A stretch of 64,000 bases of DNA from JAJXWB01 sp964634325. Its GTDB lineage: Bacteria > Pseudomonadota > Alphaproteobacteria > Rhizobiales > Beijerinckiaceae. Under the pieces are notes generated by a model, which worked only from the letters and a program-made list of their open reading frames with translations, made no database searches and was not told where the DNA came from. The DNA is taken from NCBI GenBank assembly GCA_964634325.1, contig CAZWJF010000002.1:186001-250000 (forward strand). The letters run 5' to 3'. Positions 48,405-56,682 of this stretch are shown in pieces; within the stretch, counting starts at the first letter, position 1, and each line of letters opens with the position of its first letter. Made by a program: the position numbers and the translations under genes.

Positions 48405-49619
48405 ATGAAAACAAGATACGTATCGGTCGTCGCCCTGGGCGCGCTGCTCGCGGCGGCGCCGGCGCTCGCCATGGACAAGAACGTCAAGATCGGCGTGCTC
48501 AACGACATGTCGAGCCTCTACGCGGACATCGGCGGACCGAATTCGGTCGTGGCCGCCAAGCTCGCGGTCGAGGATTCCGGTCTGCTCGCCAAGGGGTGGA
48601 AGATCGACGTCATCGGCGCCGATCATCAAAACAAGCCGGACGTCGGCGTCAGCGTGACGCGGCAGTGGGCGGATATCGACAAGGTCGACATGATCACGGA
48701 TACGCCGAATTCCGGCGTCGCTCTCGCCGTTTCGAACGTTGTGAAGGAAAAGAACCTCGTGCTGGTCAATTCCGGCGCCGCGACCGCGGATCTGACGGAC
48801 AAGGCCTGCTCGCCCAACACGGTCTCGGTGACCTACGACACCTATATGCTGGCGCACGGCACCGGCCAGGCGCTCACCAAGGCGGGCGGGAACAGCTGGT
48901 TCTTCCTGACGGCGGATTACGCGTTCGGCCATGCGCTCGAGCGCGACACCTCCGAGGTGGTCAAGAAGAGCGGCGGAACGGTCGTGGGCGGCGTGCGGCA
49001 CCCGCTCAACACGGCTGACTTCTCGTCATTCCTGCTGCAGGCTCAGTCGTCGAAGGCCAAGGTCATCGGTCTGGCGAACGCCGGCGGCGACACCAACAAC
49101 GCCATCAAGCAGGCTGCGGAGTTCGGCATTGTGGCGGGCGGGCAAAAGCTCGCGGCGCTGCTGTTCTTCATCAACAACGCCTATGCGCTCGGTTTGAAGA
49201 CCGCGCAGGGACTGACCTTCACCGTTTCCTTCTACTGGGACGCCAACGACGACACGCGCGCCTTCGCCAAGCGTTTCGCGGAAAAGGCCGACAAGCACGC
49301 GATGCCGTCCATGACGCAGGCCGGCGTCTACGCGGGCACGCTTCATTACCTGAAGACGCTCGAGGCTATGGGCGGCAATCCGCACGACGGCGCGGCCGTG
49401 GTGGCGAAGATGAAGGAGGTCCCGGCCGAGGATAAGCTGTTCGGCAAGGCTCCGATCCGCGCCGACGGCCGCCGCATGGTGAAGGCCTACCTCTACGAGG
49501 TGAAGAAGCCCGAAGAATCGAAGTCGCCCTGGGACCTCTTCAAGAAGGTCGCGGACATTTCGGCTGAGGACGCGGCTCGCCCCTTGGCGGAAAGCGCCTG
49601 CCCGCTGATCAAGAAGTGA
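48405..49619 (+). CDS. Branched-chain amino acid type ABC substrate-binding protein
   Basis: A 404-residue periplasmic binding protein (Peripla_BP_6 type). Signal peptide about 1-22 (ending ALAM), then VKIGVLNDMSSLYADIGGPN, VDMITDTPNSGVALAVSNVV, SWFFLTADYAFGHALERDT and GLTFTVSFYWDANDDTRAF. It resembles the LivK/urea/amide binding proteins of Rhizobiales, which occur in many copies. GGGAGGG 4 bases before ATG 48405 fixes the start. No permease or ATPase genes adjoin, so it is either an orphan or serves a remote transporter. It is divergent from the acyl-CoA ligase, which could hint at a shared acid substrate. Confidence 0.9.
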   Translation: MKTRYVSVVALGALLAAAPALAMDKNVKIGVLNDMSSLYADIGGPNSVVAAKLAVEDSGLLAKGWKIDVIGADHQNKPDVGVSVTRQWADIDKVDMITDTPNSGVALAVSNVVKEKNLVLVNSGAATADLTDKACSPNTVSVTYDTYMLAHGTGQALTKAGGNSWFFLTADYAFGHALERDTSEVVKKSGGTVVGGVRHPLNTADFSSFLLQAQSSKAKVIGLANAGGDTNNAIKQAAEFGIVAGGQKLAALLFFINNAYALGLKTAQGLTFTVSFYWDANDDTRAFAKRFAEKADKHAMPSMTQAGVYAGTLHYLKTLEAMGGNPHDGAAVVAKMKEVPAEDKLFGKAPIRADGRRMVKAYLYEVKKPEESKSPWDLFKKVADISAEDAARPLAESACPLIKK

Positions 49620-49640
49620 TCGCGGCGGTCTGAAATGCGA

Positions 49641-49669
49641 AACCGGCGGGCTTGCGCCCGCCGGTTTTC
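49641..49669 (+). terminator. Terminator after the binding-protein gene
   Basis: AACCGGCGGGC (49641-49651) and GCCCGCCGGTT (49656-49666) form an 11-bp stem with a TTGC loop, followed by TTCC. The stem is symmetric and may also stop the convergent Gly-rich gene. Confidence 0.85.
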
Positions 49670-49690
49670 CTTGCGCCTGTTCAGAGCAGG

Positions 49691-50170
49691 TCAATCGCAG
49701 ACGCGCACGCGGCGCCGACCGATATAATTGCCCCAGTCGTCGTACATCGGACGACGGACCCAGTAGCAATCGCCGTACGTCGGCTCGGAATCCGCTGCGG
49801 CCGCAGCGCCCATCGCGCCCAGCACGCCGCCGATGATGCCGACCGCCGCCGCCGCGCCCGGATCGAAGCCGCGGCCTCCGCCGCCGCCCCAGCCACGGCC
49901 GCCGCGCGCGAAGCCGCGACCACCGCCGACGCGACCGCCGCCGAGAACCCGACCGCCGCCAACGCGGCCGCCGCCCCCAACAACGCGGCCACCGCGCCGA
50001 CCCTGTGCCTGAATAATCAGGCTGGAGGCGTCGTCGTCATAAGCGGCCGTCGCGGATTTCTGCGTGGCCGTCGAACCGATGCCCGCGGGACCCGCGGAGG
50101 CGCTTCCAACTGCCCCCAACCCCAAACCAGCGGCCAGAAGGGCTGCTGCGAGCATGTAATTCTTCTTCAT
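49691..50170 (-). CDS. Gly/Arg-rich secreted protein, unknown function
   Basis: A 159-residue protein with a clear signal peptide (about 1-26, ending ASA). The middle (about 57-105) is a GGGRVGGGRV-type low-complexity repeat, then an Ala/Gly-rich hydrophobic stretch VGIIGGVLGAMGAAAA, and a C-terminal module DCYWVRRPMYDDWGNYIGRR with two Cys (SEPTYGDCYWVRR and RVCD) that could form a disulphide. Small proteins ending in a similar Cys-Tyr-Trp module are common in Rhizobiales, but their function is unknown. GAGAGGGGGAG upstream of ATG 50170 is a good ribosome-binding site. Confidence 0.75.
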   Translation of the reverse strand: MKKNYMLAAALLAAGLGLGAVGSASAGPAGIGSTATQKSATAAYDDDASSLIIQAQGRRGGRVVGGGGRVGGGRVLGGGRVGGGRGFARGGRGWGGGGGRGFDPGAAAAVGIIGGVLGAMGAAAAADSEPTYGDCYWVRRPMYDDWGNYIGRRRVRVCD

Positions 50171-50411
50171 GACGCTCCCCCTCTCACTCTTGTGCGACCT
50201 TAGTCGCACGCCACAACTTATGATCGATTCAGATGTGAACAATCTGGGCCAGATCAACAAAACGGGGCGTTATGTGTGAAAAATTGACGCAGTCTTCGTG
50301 ATTTTCGGCCGTTTTGGCGCGCGTGACGCCGTCGGCGAGGGTGTTTTCGGCTGAAATCGCGATCGTCGCAGTCTCGCGGGAACGGACTGCAACCTATGAT
50401 CGCGGCCCGGG

Positions 50412-51167
50412 TCACATCAGGCCGCGGACCCCGTCCCAGACGAGTTTGAGGCCCAGCGCGAAGGTCAATCCGTAGACGATCTTGTAGAACGCGTTCGCCT
50501 GGACGCGCCGCACCAGCCACACGCCGCCGAGAGTCGCGGCGATGGCGACCGGGAACAGAGTCGCGGAGATCGCGAAGTTCTCGAACGACACCTGGCCCAG
50601 CGCGAAGAAGGCGCCGAGCTTGATGAGATTGACCGCCGCAAACACCATTGTCTGTACGCCGGCGTAGGTCTGCGGCTTCAAGCGCAGCGGCAGGACGTAG
50701 ACCTGGAAGGGCGGGGCGCCGGCGTTGGCGATAAAGCTCGTGAAGCCGACGCAGGCGCCCCAGAACAGCCCCGGCGCGACCTTCGCGGGCTGCTGCGCGT
50801 CGCTGCTGGAAGCCTTGCGCAACCAGGAATAGAGCACGAAGCCCGAGGCGATTGCGCCGACGAGCAGCAGCACGGCGGCGTTGGAGACGCGCGCCGCGAA
50901 GGCCGCGCCGCCGCCGATGCCGATCAGAGCTCCGGCGAGCAGGATCGCCACGATCCGGCGGTCGAAGTCGCGGCGATAGGCCCATACGCTCACCATGTCC
51001 TGCACGATCAGGATCGGGAGCATGATCGCCGCCGCGCGGATCGGCGGGCTGACCAGCGACAACAACGGCAGGGACATCAGCGACAGGCCGGAGAAGCCGC
51101 CCTTCGAAAGGCCGACGAGAACGACCGCCGGAACCGCCGCGGCGTAGAAGATTGCGCTTTCGCTCAT
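50412..51167 (-). CDS. TauE/SafE-family sulfite exporter-like permease
   Basis: A 251-residue integral membrane protein with seven to eight TM segments and the two TauE repeats (VVLVGLSKGGFSGLSLMSLPL near the start; GACVGFTSFIANAGAPPFQVYVLPLRL in the middle, given in parts). The family exports sulfite, sulfoacetate or other organosulfur anions. Nothing next to it points to one substrate. It is divergent from prpE, with 112 bp between starts. Confidence 0.88.
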   Translation of the reverse strand: MSESAIFYAAAVPAVVLVGLSKGGFSGLSLMSLPLLSLVSPPIRAAAIMLPILIVQDMVSVWAYRRDFDRRIVAILLAGALIGIGGGAAFAARVSNAAVLLLVGAIASGFVLYSWLRKASSSDAQQPAKVAPGLFWGACVGFTSFIANAGAPPFQVYVLPLRLKPQTYAGVQTMVFAAVNLIKLGAFFALGQVSFENFAISATLFPVAIAATLGGVWLVRRVQANAFYKIVYGLTFALGLKLVWDGVRGLM

Positions 51168-51279
51168 GTAGCCGTCGATCCGTCGCCGCGCTTCTATAGT
51201 CGAAAATCTAACGTCCGCCGCCGTTGCATTCGATCGTCGCGGACGCCATGAATTGCGCCAACTACGCGCGGAGGAGACG

Positions 51280-53181
51280 ATGACCAGCCGTTACGCCGAA
51301 GTCTATGGCCACTGGAAGAAGGATCCGGAAGGGTTCTGGGGCGAGGCCGCCAAGGAGATCGACTGGATCAAGCCGCCGACCAAGGTTTTCGACGGCGCCG
51401 CCGGCGTTTATGGCCGCTGGTTTCCCGACGCCACCTGCAACACCTGCTACAACGCGCTCGACCGCCACGTGAAGGGCGGACGCGCCGACCAGCGCGCGCT
51501 GGTCTACGATTCTCCCGTCACCGGGCAGAGCCGCACCTACACTTACGCGCAGGCGCTCGACGAGGTGGCGACGCTCGCCGCCGTTCTGCAGGAGCTCGGC
51601 GTCGCCAAGGGCGATCGAGTCCTCATCTACATGCCGATGATCGCGGAATCCGTTTTCGCGATGCTCGCCTGCGCGCGCATTGGCGCGATCCATTCCGTCG
51701 TGTTCGGCGGCTTCGCGGCCAAGGAGCTTGCGACCCGCATCGACGACGCCAAGCCGAAGGCCATCATGGCCGCCTCCTGCGGCATCGAGCCGGGCCGCGT
51801 CGTGCAGTACAAACCGCTGCTCGACCAGGCGATCGAACTCTCAAGCGCAAAACCCGCGTCCGTGCTGATGCTGCAGCGTCCGCAGGCCGCAGCGACCATG
51901 ATCGCCGGCCGCGACGTCGACTGGGCCGACAGCGTCGCCAAGGCGAAGTCGACCGGCAGAAAGGCCGACTGCGTCGAACTCGCCGCGACCGACCCGCTCT
52001 ACATCCTCTACACGTCAGGCACGACCGGCGTGCCGAAGGGCGTCGTCCGCGACAACGGCGGCCACATGGTCGCGCTGAAGTGGACGATGAAGAACCTCTA
52101 CGGCATCGAGCCGGGCGAAGCCTTCTGGGCGGCCTCCGACGTCGGCTGGGTCGTCGGCCATTCCTACATCTGCTACGCGCCGCTGCTGCACGGCGGAACG
52201 ACCATCGTCTACGAGGGCAAGCCGATCGGCACGCCCGATCCCGGCGCCTTCTGGCGCATGATCTCCGAGCACAAGATCGCCGCCCTCTTCACCGCGCCGA
52301 CCGCGTTGCGCGCGATCAAGAAGGAAGATCCGAAGGCCGAGCACCTGAAGAAGTACGACGTGTCCTGCATGCGCACGCTGTTCCTGGCCGGCGAGCGCGC
52401 CGATCCGGATACGGTGCACTGGGCCGAGGACATTCTGAAGAAGCCGGTGGTCGATCACTGGTGGCAGACGGAGACGGGCTGGGCGATCGTCGCCAATCCG
52501 GTCGGTCTCGGCCTGTTGCCGGTCAAACACGGCTCGCCGACCGTACCGATGCCCGGCTACGACGTGCAGATTGTCGACGAGGGCGCGAAGCCGTTGCCTG
52601 CCGGCACGATGGGCTCGATCGTCGTGAAAATGCCGCTGCCGCCCGGCTGCCTGCCGACGCTCTGGCAGAACGACAAGCGCATGAGCGAGAGCTATCTCGA
52701 CGACTTCCCCGGCTACTACAAGACGGCCGACGCGGGCTATGTCGACGAGGACGGCTATCTCTACATCATGGGCCGCACCGACGACATCATCAACGTCGCC
52801 GGCCATCGCCTGTCGACCGGCGGCATGGAGGAGGTTTTGGCCTCGCATCCGGACGTCGCGGAATGCGCGGTCATCGGCATCAAGGACGCGCTGAAGGGCG
52901 AACAGCCCTGCGGCTTCGTGGTTCTGAAAGCCGGCGTGACCAAGCCGCAAGAGCAAGTGGAGAAAGAGATCGTCGCGCTGGTGCGCGAAAAGATCGGCCC
53001 GGTGGCGGCCTTCAAGATCGCCGTCTGCGTGGATCGCCTGCCGAAGACGCGCTCCGGCAAGATTCTTCGCGCGACGATGAAGAAGATCGCCGACAACGAT
53101 CCCTGGACGATGCCGGCGACGATCGACGACCCGGCGATCCTCGACGAAATCGCCGGCGCCTTGAAGAACCACGGCGTGTAG
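51280..53181 (+). CDS. prpE: PrpE, propionyl-CoA synthetase
   Basis: Activates propionate to propionyl-CoA through a propionyl-AMP intermediate. The 633-residue protein starts YAEVYGHWKKDPEGFWGEAA, has the ANL core LYILYTSGTTGVPKGVVRDNGGH (in parts), VVDHWWQTETGWAIVANPVG, the hinge region GRTDDIINVAGHRLSTGGMEE and the catalytic-Lys motif KTRSGKILRATMKKIA. The WWQTETG segment and the prpE-type N-terminus separate it from acetyl-CoA synthetase. GGAGGAG before ATG 51280 fixes the start; the extra 9 codons upstream are not used. Confidence 0.92.
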   Translation: MTSRYAEVYGHWKKDPEGFWGEAAKEIDWIKPPTKVFDGAAGVYGRWFPDATCNTCYNALDRHVKGGRADQRALVYDSPVTGQSRTYTYAQALDEVATLAAVLQELGVAKGDRVLIYMPMIAESVFAMLACARIGAIHSVVFGGFAAKELATRIDDAKPKAIMAASCGIEPGRVVQYKPLLDQAIELSSAKPASVLMLQRPQAAATMIAGRDVDWADSVAKAKSTGRKADCVELAATDPLYILYTSGTTGVPKGVVRDNGGHMVALKWTMKNLYGIEPGEAFWAASDVGWVVGHSYICYAPLLHGGTTIVYEGKPIGTPDPGAFWRMISEHKIAALFTAPTALRAIKKEDPKAEHLKKYDVSCMRTLFLAGERADPDTVHWAEDILKKPVVDHWWQTETGWAIVANPVGLGLLPVKHGSPTVPMPGYDVQIVDEGAKPLPAGTMGSIVVKMPLPPGCLPTLWQNDKRMSESYLDDFPGYYKTADAGYVDEDGYLYIMGRTDDIINVAGHRLSTGGMEEVLASHPDVAECAVIGIKDALKGEQPCGFVVLKAGVTKPQEQVEKEIVALVREKIGPVAAFKIAVCVDRLPKTRSGKILRATMKKIADNDPWTMPATIDDPAILDEIAGALKNHGV

Positions 53182-53208
53182 GCGCGCCGAATTCCGCGAG
53201 AACCGAAG

Positions 53209-53234
53209 CGGCCGGGCGTTCGCCCGGCCGTTTT
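53209..53234. terminator. Terminator after prpE
   Basis: CGGCCGGGCG (53209-53218) pairs with CGCCCGGCCG (53221-53230) with a very short loop (the outer eight pairs leave TTCG-like loop bases), followed by TTTTG. It separates prpE from the convergent VOC gene. Confidence 0.75.
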
Positions 53235-53247
53235 GTTTGTCGCTGCG

Positions 53248-53760
53248 TCAGGCGCCTTGCTGGTCGGGGCAGCCTTTGCGCTCCTTCATCGCCTCCAGAG
53301 CCGCAGCGGCGATTTCGTCCGGCGTGAGGTCGCGCAAGTGCGTGGCGATCGACCATTCGTGGCCGAAGGGATCGACGACCACGCCAAACCGGTCGCCCCA
53401 GAACATGTCGGCGAGCGGCATCTTCACCGTCGCGCCGGCGGCCGTCGCGCGAGCGAACAAAGCGTCGGCGTCCTCGACCTGAAGATGAATGCCGACCGGC
53501 GTGCCGCCGCGCGCGTTCGGGCCCAGCGCGTTCATCTCCTTCATCTCGTCCACCAGCATGACCATGGAATCGCCGATCATGACGCTGGCGTGCATCAGGC
53601 GTCCGTCGGGCGTCGGCAGGCGAAACATTTCAGTCGCGCCAAACGCCTTCTTGTAGAATTCGATCGCGTCGGCCGCTCCTGCGCAGATGAGATGCGGCGT
53701 GACTGTTCGAAAGCCGTCGGGGACGGGCTTGGCTTTGGCGGCGGGACTTGGCGCAGGCAT
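53248..53760 (-). CDS. VOC/glyoxalase-like (PhnB-type) protein
   Basis: A 170-residue vicinal-oxygen-chelate protein with two beta-alpha-beta modules: VTPHLICAGAADAIEFYKKAFG, then MLVDEMKEMNALGP, VEDADALFARATAAGA and MFWGDRFGVVVDPFGHEWSIATH. The PhnB/YcgJ-like pattern includes the DPFGHEW closing motif. Enzyme activity is not predictable. It lies 21 bp downstream of the MarR regulator gene on the same strand, so the two are likely one operon. Confidence 0.85.
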   Translation of the reverse strand: MPAPSPAAKAKPVPDGFRTVTPHLICAGAADAIEFYKKAFGATEMFRLPTPDGRLMHASVMIGDSMVMLVDEMKEMNALGPNARGGTPVGIHLQVEDADALFARATAAGATVKMPLADMFWGDRFGVVVDPFGHEWSIATHLRDLTPDEIAAAALEAMKERKGCPDQQGA

Positions 53761-53781
53761 AGGAACTCCTCTCGGTCGTCG

Positions 53782-54225
53782 TCAAACGATGGGCCGCAGC
53801 GCCACACGCAGGGCGTCTGCTCCGGCTGGGGTCGTTTCGGCTTCGATGCGCGCGTGCTCGGCCCGCCAGATCGGCAGCGCCTCGGCCAGCGCCGCGCGTC
53901 CGGCGTCGGCGAGGCCGATGCGTCGAATGCGCTTGTCCGCCGGGTCGGACCTGGCTTCGATGAGCCCGCGGCGTTCGAGCGCCCGCACCGCCGCAGTGAC
54001 GGTCGTGCGATCCATGGCGAGAAAGTCGGCGAGCCCGCCGATGGTCGGCCGTTCGGGCGCGTTGAGGGCCATCATCATCGAGAACTGCTGATTGGTGAGG
54101 CCGACCGGCTGAAACGCCCGATCGAAGCGCCGCGCCAGCCTGCGCGCCGCGCGCTGCGTCGCAAGGCACAGGCAGGAATCGCGGACTTCGTGCACCGCGG
54201 CGAGCGAAATCGAGTCTGGCGTCAT
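53782..54225 (-). CDS. MarR-family transcriptional regulator
   Basis: A 147-residue winged-helix regulator: LTNQQFSMMMALNAPERPTIGGLADFLAMDRTTVTAAVRALERRGLIEARSDPADKRIRRIGL covers helices 2-4 and the wing, seen here in pieces. A Cys pair near the N-terminus (SCLCLATQ) could make it redox-responsive, as in OhrR or related regulators; that is an inference. A perfect 12-bp palindrome lies just upstream of the ATG, consistent with autorepression and control of the downstream VOC gene. Confidence 0.9.
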   Translation of the reverse strand: MTPDSISLAAVHEVRDSCLCLATQRAARRLARRFDRAFQPVGLTNQQFSMMMALNAPERPTIGGLADFLAMDRTTVTAAVRALERRGLIEARSDPADKRIRRIGLADAGRAALAEALPIWRAEHARIEAETTPAGADALRVALRPIV

Positions 54226-54230
54226 GTTGA

Positions 54231-54242
54231 GTTGATATCAAC
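54231..54242. promoter_or_regulatory. Probable MarR operator palindrome
   Basis: GTTGATATCAAC is a perfect 12-bp palindrome only 5 bases upstream of the marR-type start codon. It is AT-rich in a GC-rich region. The element overlaps the ribosome-binding region, so bound repressor would block transcription initiation or elongation. Confidence 0.65.
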
Positions 54243-54354
54243 GTAAATACCGATTGTCAATTCGCCTGGGCGTCGTTCAATCTGGCGCCGCCTTGGTGCA
54301 GCCGGAATTTCGGCGTGGAGTGAACCTGATTCGAGGCGGCAGGGAGCAGGCGGA

Positions 54355-55269
54355 ATGCGCGGGTCGTCGGCTGTAGCGGCGTTGGTCTGGATCGCCGGAG
54401 CGTCGCCACTGGCCGCCGCGACGGCGATCGGCGAAGCGACCGAGGTCGTTCTGAACACGTCTGTGGACCGGCAAGGCGCCCGCCGGACGGTGGCGCGCGG
54501 CGACGCGGTCTCCGCCCAGGATACGATCAATACTGACGACAGGGGAAAGGCCGCATTTCGCTTCGTCGACGACACGCGTCTGTCGGTCGGCCCCAATTCG
54601 TCGGTTCGGCTCGACAAGTTCGTCTTCGACGCCGACGATTCCCCATCGTCGTTCGTGATCCGCGCCAGCCGGGGTCTGCTTCGTTTCTCGACCGGCCATG
54701 GCGACCACGAGGCCTATCGGATCCAGACGCCGGCTGCGACGATCGGCGTACGCGGCACGCGGTTCGACGTGAAGGTCGAGGGGCAGGAGGTGCGCGTGTC
54801 GGTTTCGGACGGCGAGGTCGTGCTGTGCCCGAACCGGGGGCGCGCAGGCTTCGTCGACTGCGTCGAAGCCAAAGCGGGCTCCTCGATCCTGTCGGGCCGG
54901 ACGAGAGCGCGCGTCGTGCCGACGAGCTCGTTGCCGCAAATCCGCGCCGACGCCTTGCTGCCCTTGCCGGCGCTCGCCAACGTGCTGCCCGTGGCGCCCG
55001 GCCTTTCGCCGGGTCGTTTGCTGAACGGCGCGCCTGGCCGTGGCGTGCGTCAGGCGACCGATGCGGCGGGGGACGATTTGCGCAATGCAGGCGGCGCCGT
55101 TCGTGACGCCGCGGGCGGACTGGGGAATGCGACGGGCGCCGTCGGGAATGTCGGCGGCGCGATTGGCGGCGGGGTCGGAAATGTGGGCGGCGCGCTGGGC
55201 AATATCGGCGGGGCCGCAGGGGGCGCAATCGGCGGGGTCGGCGGCCTCGTCCCCAGACTGGGCCGCTGA
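54355..55269 (+). CDS. Exported FecR-domain protein with Gly/Asn-rich tail
   Basis: A 304-residue protein: signal peptide (about 1-22), then a FecR domain at about 30-155 (VARGDAVSAQDTINTDDRGKA, TRLSVGPNSSVRLDKFVFD, IRASRGLLRFSTG, TPAATIGVRGTRFDVKVEG). From about 220 the tail is a low-complexity series of GNVGG, GNIGG and AGGAIGG units. Unlike classical FecR there is no anti-sigma N-terminal region, no TM and no sigma factor or TonB receptor nearby. It may be a periplasmic or surface structural protein. It converges on trcR (11 bp between stops). Confidence 0.83.
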   Translation: MRGSSAVAALVWIAGASPLAAATAIGEATEVVLNTSVDRQGARRTVARGDAVSAQDTINTDDRGKAAFRFVDDTRLSVGPNSSVRLDKFVFDADDSPSSFVIRASRGLLRFSTGHGDHEAYRIQTPAATIGVRGTRFDVKVEGQEVRVSVSDGEVVLCPNRGRAGFVDCVEAKAGSSILSGRTRARVVPTSSLPQIRADALLPLPALANVLPVAPGLSPGRLLNGAPGRGVRQATDAAGDDLRNAGGAVRDAAGGLGNATGAVGNVGGAIGGGVGNVGGALGNIGGAAGGAIGGVGGLVPRLGR

Positions 55270-55280
55270 TCCTCGGCCCC

Positions 55281-55985
55281 TTAGTCCTTCGTCTTCAGGC
55301 CCTTGAGCTTGCCGAACACGCTCTCGACGTCGATCTCGTCCTCCTCCTGACGGGCGGCGGGTTTCGAGACGCCGAACACGTCTTCGGTCGTCCGTGGCTC
55401 GCGCGCCGTCGTCGTTTCGGCCGGCAGCAGCGTCTGGCTGGGCTCTTCGTGGCGGATCGGCGCGTCCTTGGCGGCGCGGGCGACTTCCATGTCGAGGTCG
55501 ATCTGCGAGCACAGGCCGAGCGTCACGGGATCCATCGGGGCGAGCTGCGCCGAATTCCAGTGCGTGCGCTCGCGGATCGCCTGCAGCGTCGTCTTGGTCG
55601 TGCCGACAAGGCGCATGATCTGGGCGTCCTTGAGCTCGGGATGGTTGCGCACCAGCCACAGAATGGCGTTGGGGCGGTCCTGGCGGCGCGACAGCGGCGT
55701 ATAACGCGGGCCGCGGCGCTTGACCTCCGGAAGCACGACCTTCGACTGGGCGAGCTTGAGATGATAGTGCGAATCCTTCTCGCCGCGCGCGATCTCCTCG
55801 CGCGTCAGCTGGCCCGAGGTGATCGGATCGGCGCCGCGGATGCCCGCGCCGACTTCGCCGTCGGCGATGCCCTTCACTTCGAGCGGGTGCAGTTTGCAGA
55901 ACGTCGCGATCTGCTCGAAGGTCAGAGACGTGTTCTCGACGAGCCAGATGGCGGTGGCCTTCGGCATGAGCGGGGCGTTGCTCAT
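55281..55985 (-). CDS. trcR: TrcR, cell-cycle transcriptional regulator (DUF1013)
   Basis: A 234-residue protein of the DUF1013 family, conserved in alphaproteobacteria and named TrcR from Caulobacter. It has LMPKATAIWLVENTSLTFEQIATFC and DRPNAILWLVRNHPELKDAQIMRLVGTTK, two helix-turn-helix-like repeats, and an acidic C-terminal tail (EEDEIDVESVFGKLKGLKTKD in parts). GGAGGATAGA upstream of ATG 55985 fixes the start; the frame to 56195 is not used. Position close to rcdA agrees with a cell-cycle role. Confidence 0.88.
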   Translation of the reverse strand: MSNAPLMPKATAIWLVENTSLTFEQIATFCKLHPLEVKGIADGEVGAGIRGADPITSGQLTREEIARGEKDSHYHLKLAQSKVVLPEVKRRGPRYTPLSRRQDRPNAILWLVRNHPELKDAQIMRLVGTTKTTLQAIRERTHWNSAQLAPMDPVTLGLCSQIDLDMEVARAAKDAPIRHEEPSQTLLPAETTTAREPRTTEDVFGVSKPAARQEEDEIDVESVFGKLKGLKTKD

Positions 55986-56144
55986 TCTATCCTCCAAAAT
56001 CGGACCCAAGGGACAGGGCCCGCCGGACCGGGGCCCGGCCGAGGCTCGAAGCCTCGATGAAACTGCAATGACGGGATGGCCGCTATATAATCCGCAAGGC
56101 GCGCGAAAGCAACGGAAAGCGCGCCTGCGCACGAGGAACACGCC

Positions 56145-56342
56145 ATGGCCATGGAAGACGAGATATTCGCCGCGCCGAAGAAAAAGCTGGAGCACGAGAT
56201 CGGCCAGCCGCTCGACAGCCTTTCGGTCGGCGAACTGGAGGAGCGCATCGAATTGCTCCGGGGCGAGATCGCGCGGCTCGAATCGGCCAAGGCGGGCAAG
56301 GCGGCGTCGGCGGCCGCGGCGGCCGCCTTCTTCAAGAGCTGA
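56145..56342 (+). CDS. DUF1192 small protein
   Basis: A 65-residue protein with FAAPKKKLEHEIGQPLDSLSV and ELEERIELLRGEIARLESAK, the DUF1192 pattern: a basic N-terminus, a short coiled coil, and an Ala-rich tail. Function unknown. It is divergent from trcR and upstream of rcdA, an arrangement I recall as common in Rhizobiales. Confidence 0.85.
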   Translation: MAMEDEIFAAPKKKLEHEIGQPLDSLSVGELEERIELLRGEIARLESAKAGKAASAAAAAAFFKS

Positions 56343-56439
56343 AGTGTCGCAAAATCGGCCGGTTGTGCGGCGCGATCCGATTTGGGGCGACGAAATCGTG
56401 AATTCGTTTACCGAATATTAGGATTATCGAGGTCTTAAT

Positions 56440-56540
56440 AGGACGTTCCGATCTTCTGGAACTTGAGTGGCTCCTGTCCACTCTGTTTGACGCCTCCCTG
56501 TTGAACTTATGCAGAGCCGCTCTCGGGCGGCTCTTTTTTC
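56440..56540 (+). ncRNA. Candidate small RNA with anti-Shine-Dalgarno loops
   Basis: In the 340-bp space between DUF1192 and rcdA there is a hairpin GAGTGG-CTCCTGT-CCACTC (56465-56483), an open stretch containing GCCTCCCTGTTGAACTTA, and a strong terminator AGAGCCGC (56513-56520) with GCGGCTCT (56527-56534) followed by TTTTT. No ORF crosses it. Hairpin, CCTCC-rich loops, and terminator is the layout of trans-acting alphaproteobacterial small RNAs. The 5' end near 56440 is a guess. It could instead be a trimmed leader or a terminator of an antisense transcript. Confidence 0.5.
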
Positions 56541-56682
56541 GACGCCCGCGTCGCCGGCCGCCGACAGGTTAACCCTAACGAAGACTGAATAGGACAAGTC
56601 GCCGAACTGGCGGCTATATTGCTCGCTGTCGGATCGAAGACCGCAACAAGGCGGTCCGTTTCGAAACGATGCGGGTGGCGTC

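Noticed and set aside
56560..56580. CtrA-type box at GGTTAACCCTAACG upstream of rcdA
   Set aside because: Only 3 bases separate the TTAA and the CTAA-like half; consensus spacing is not met.
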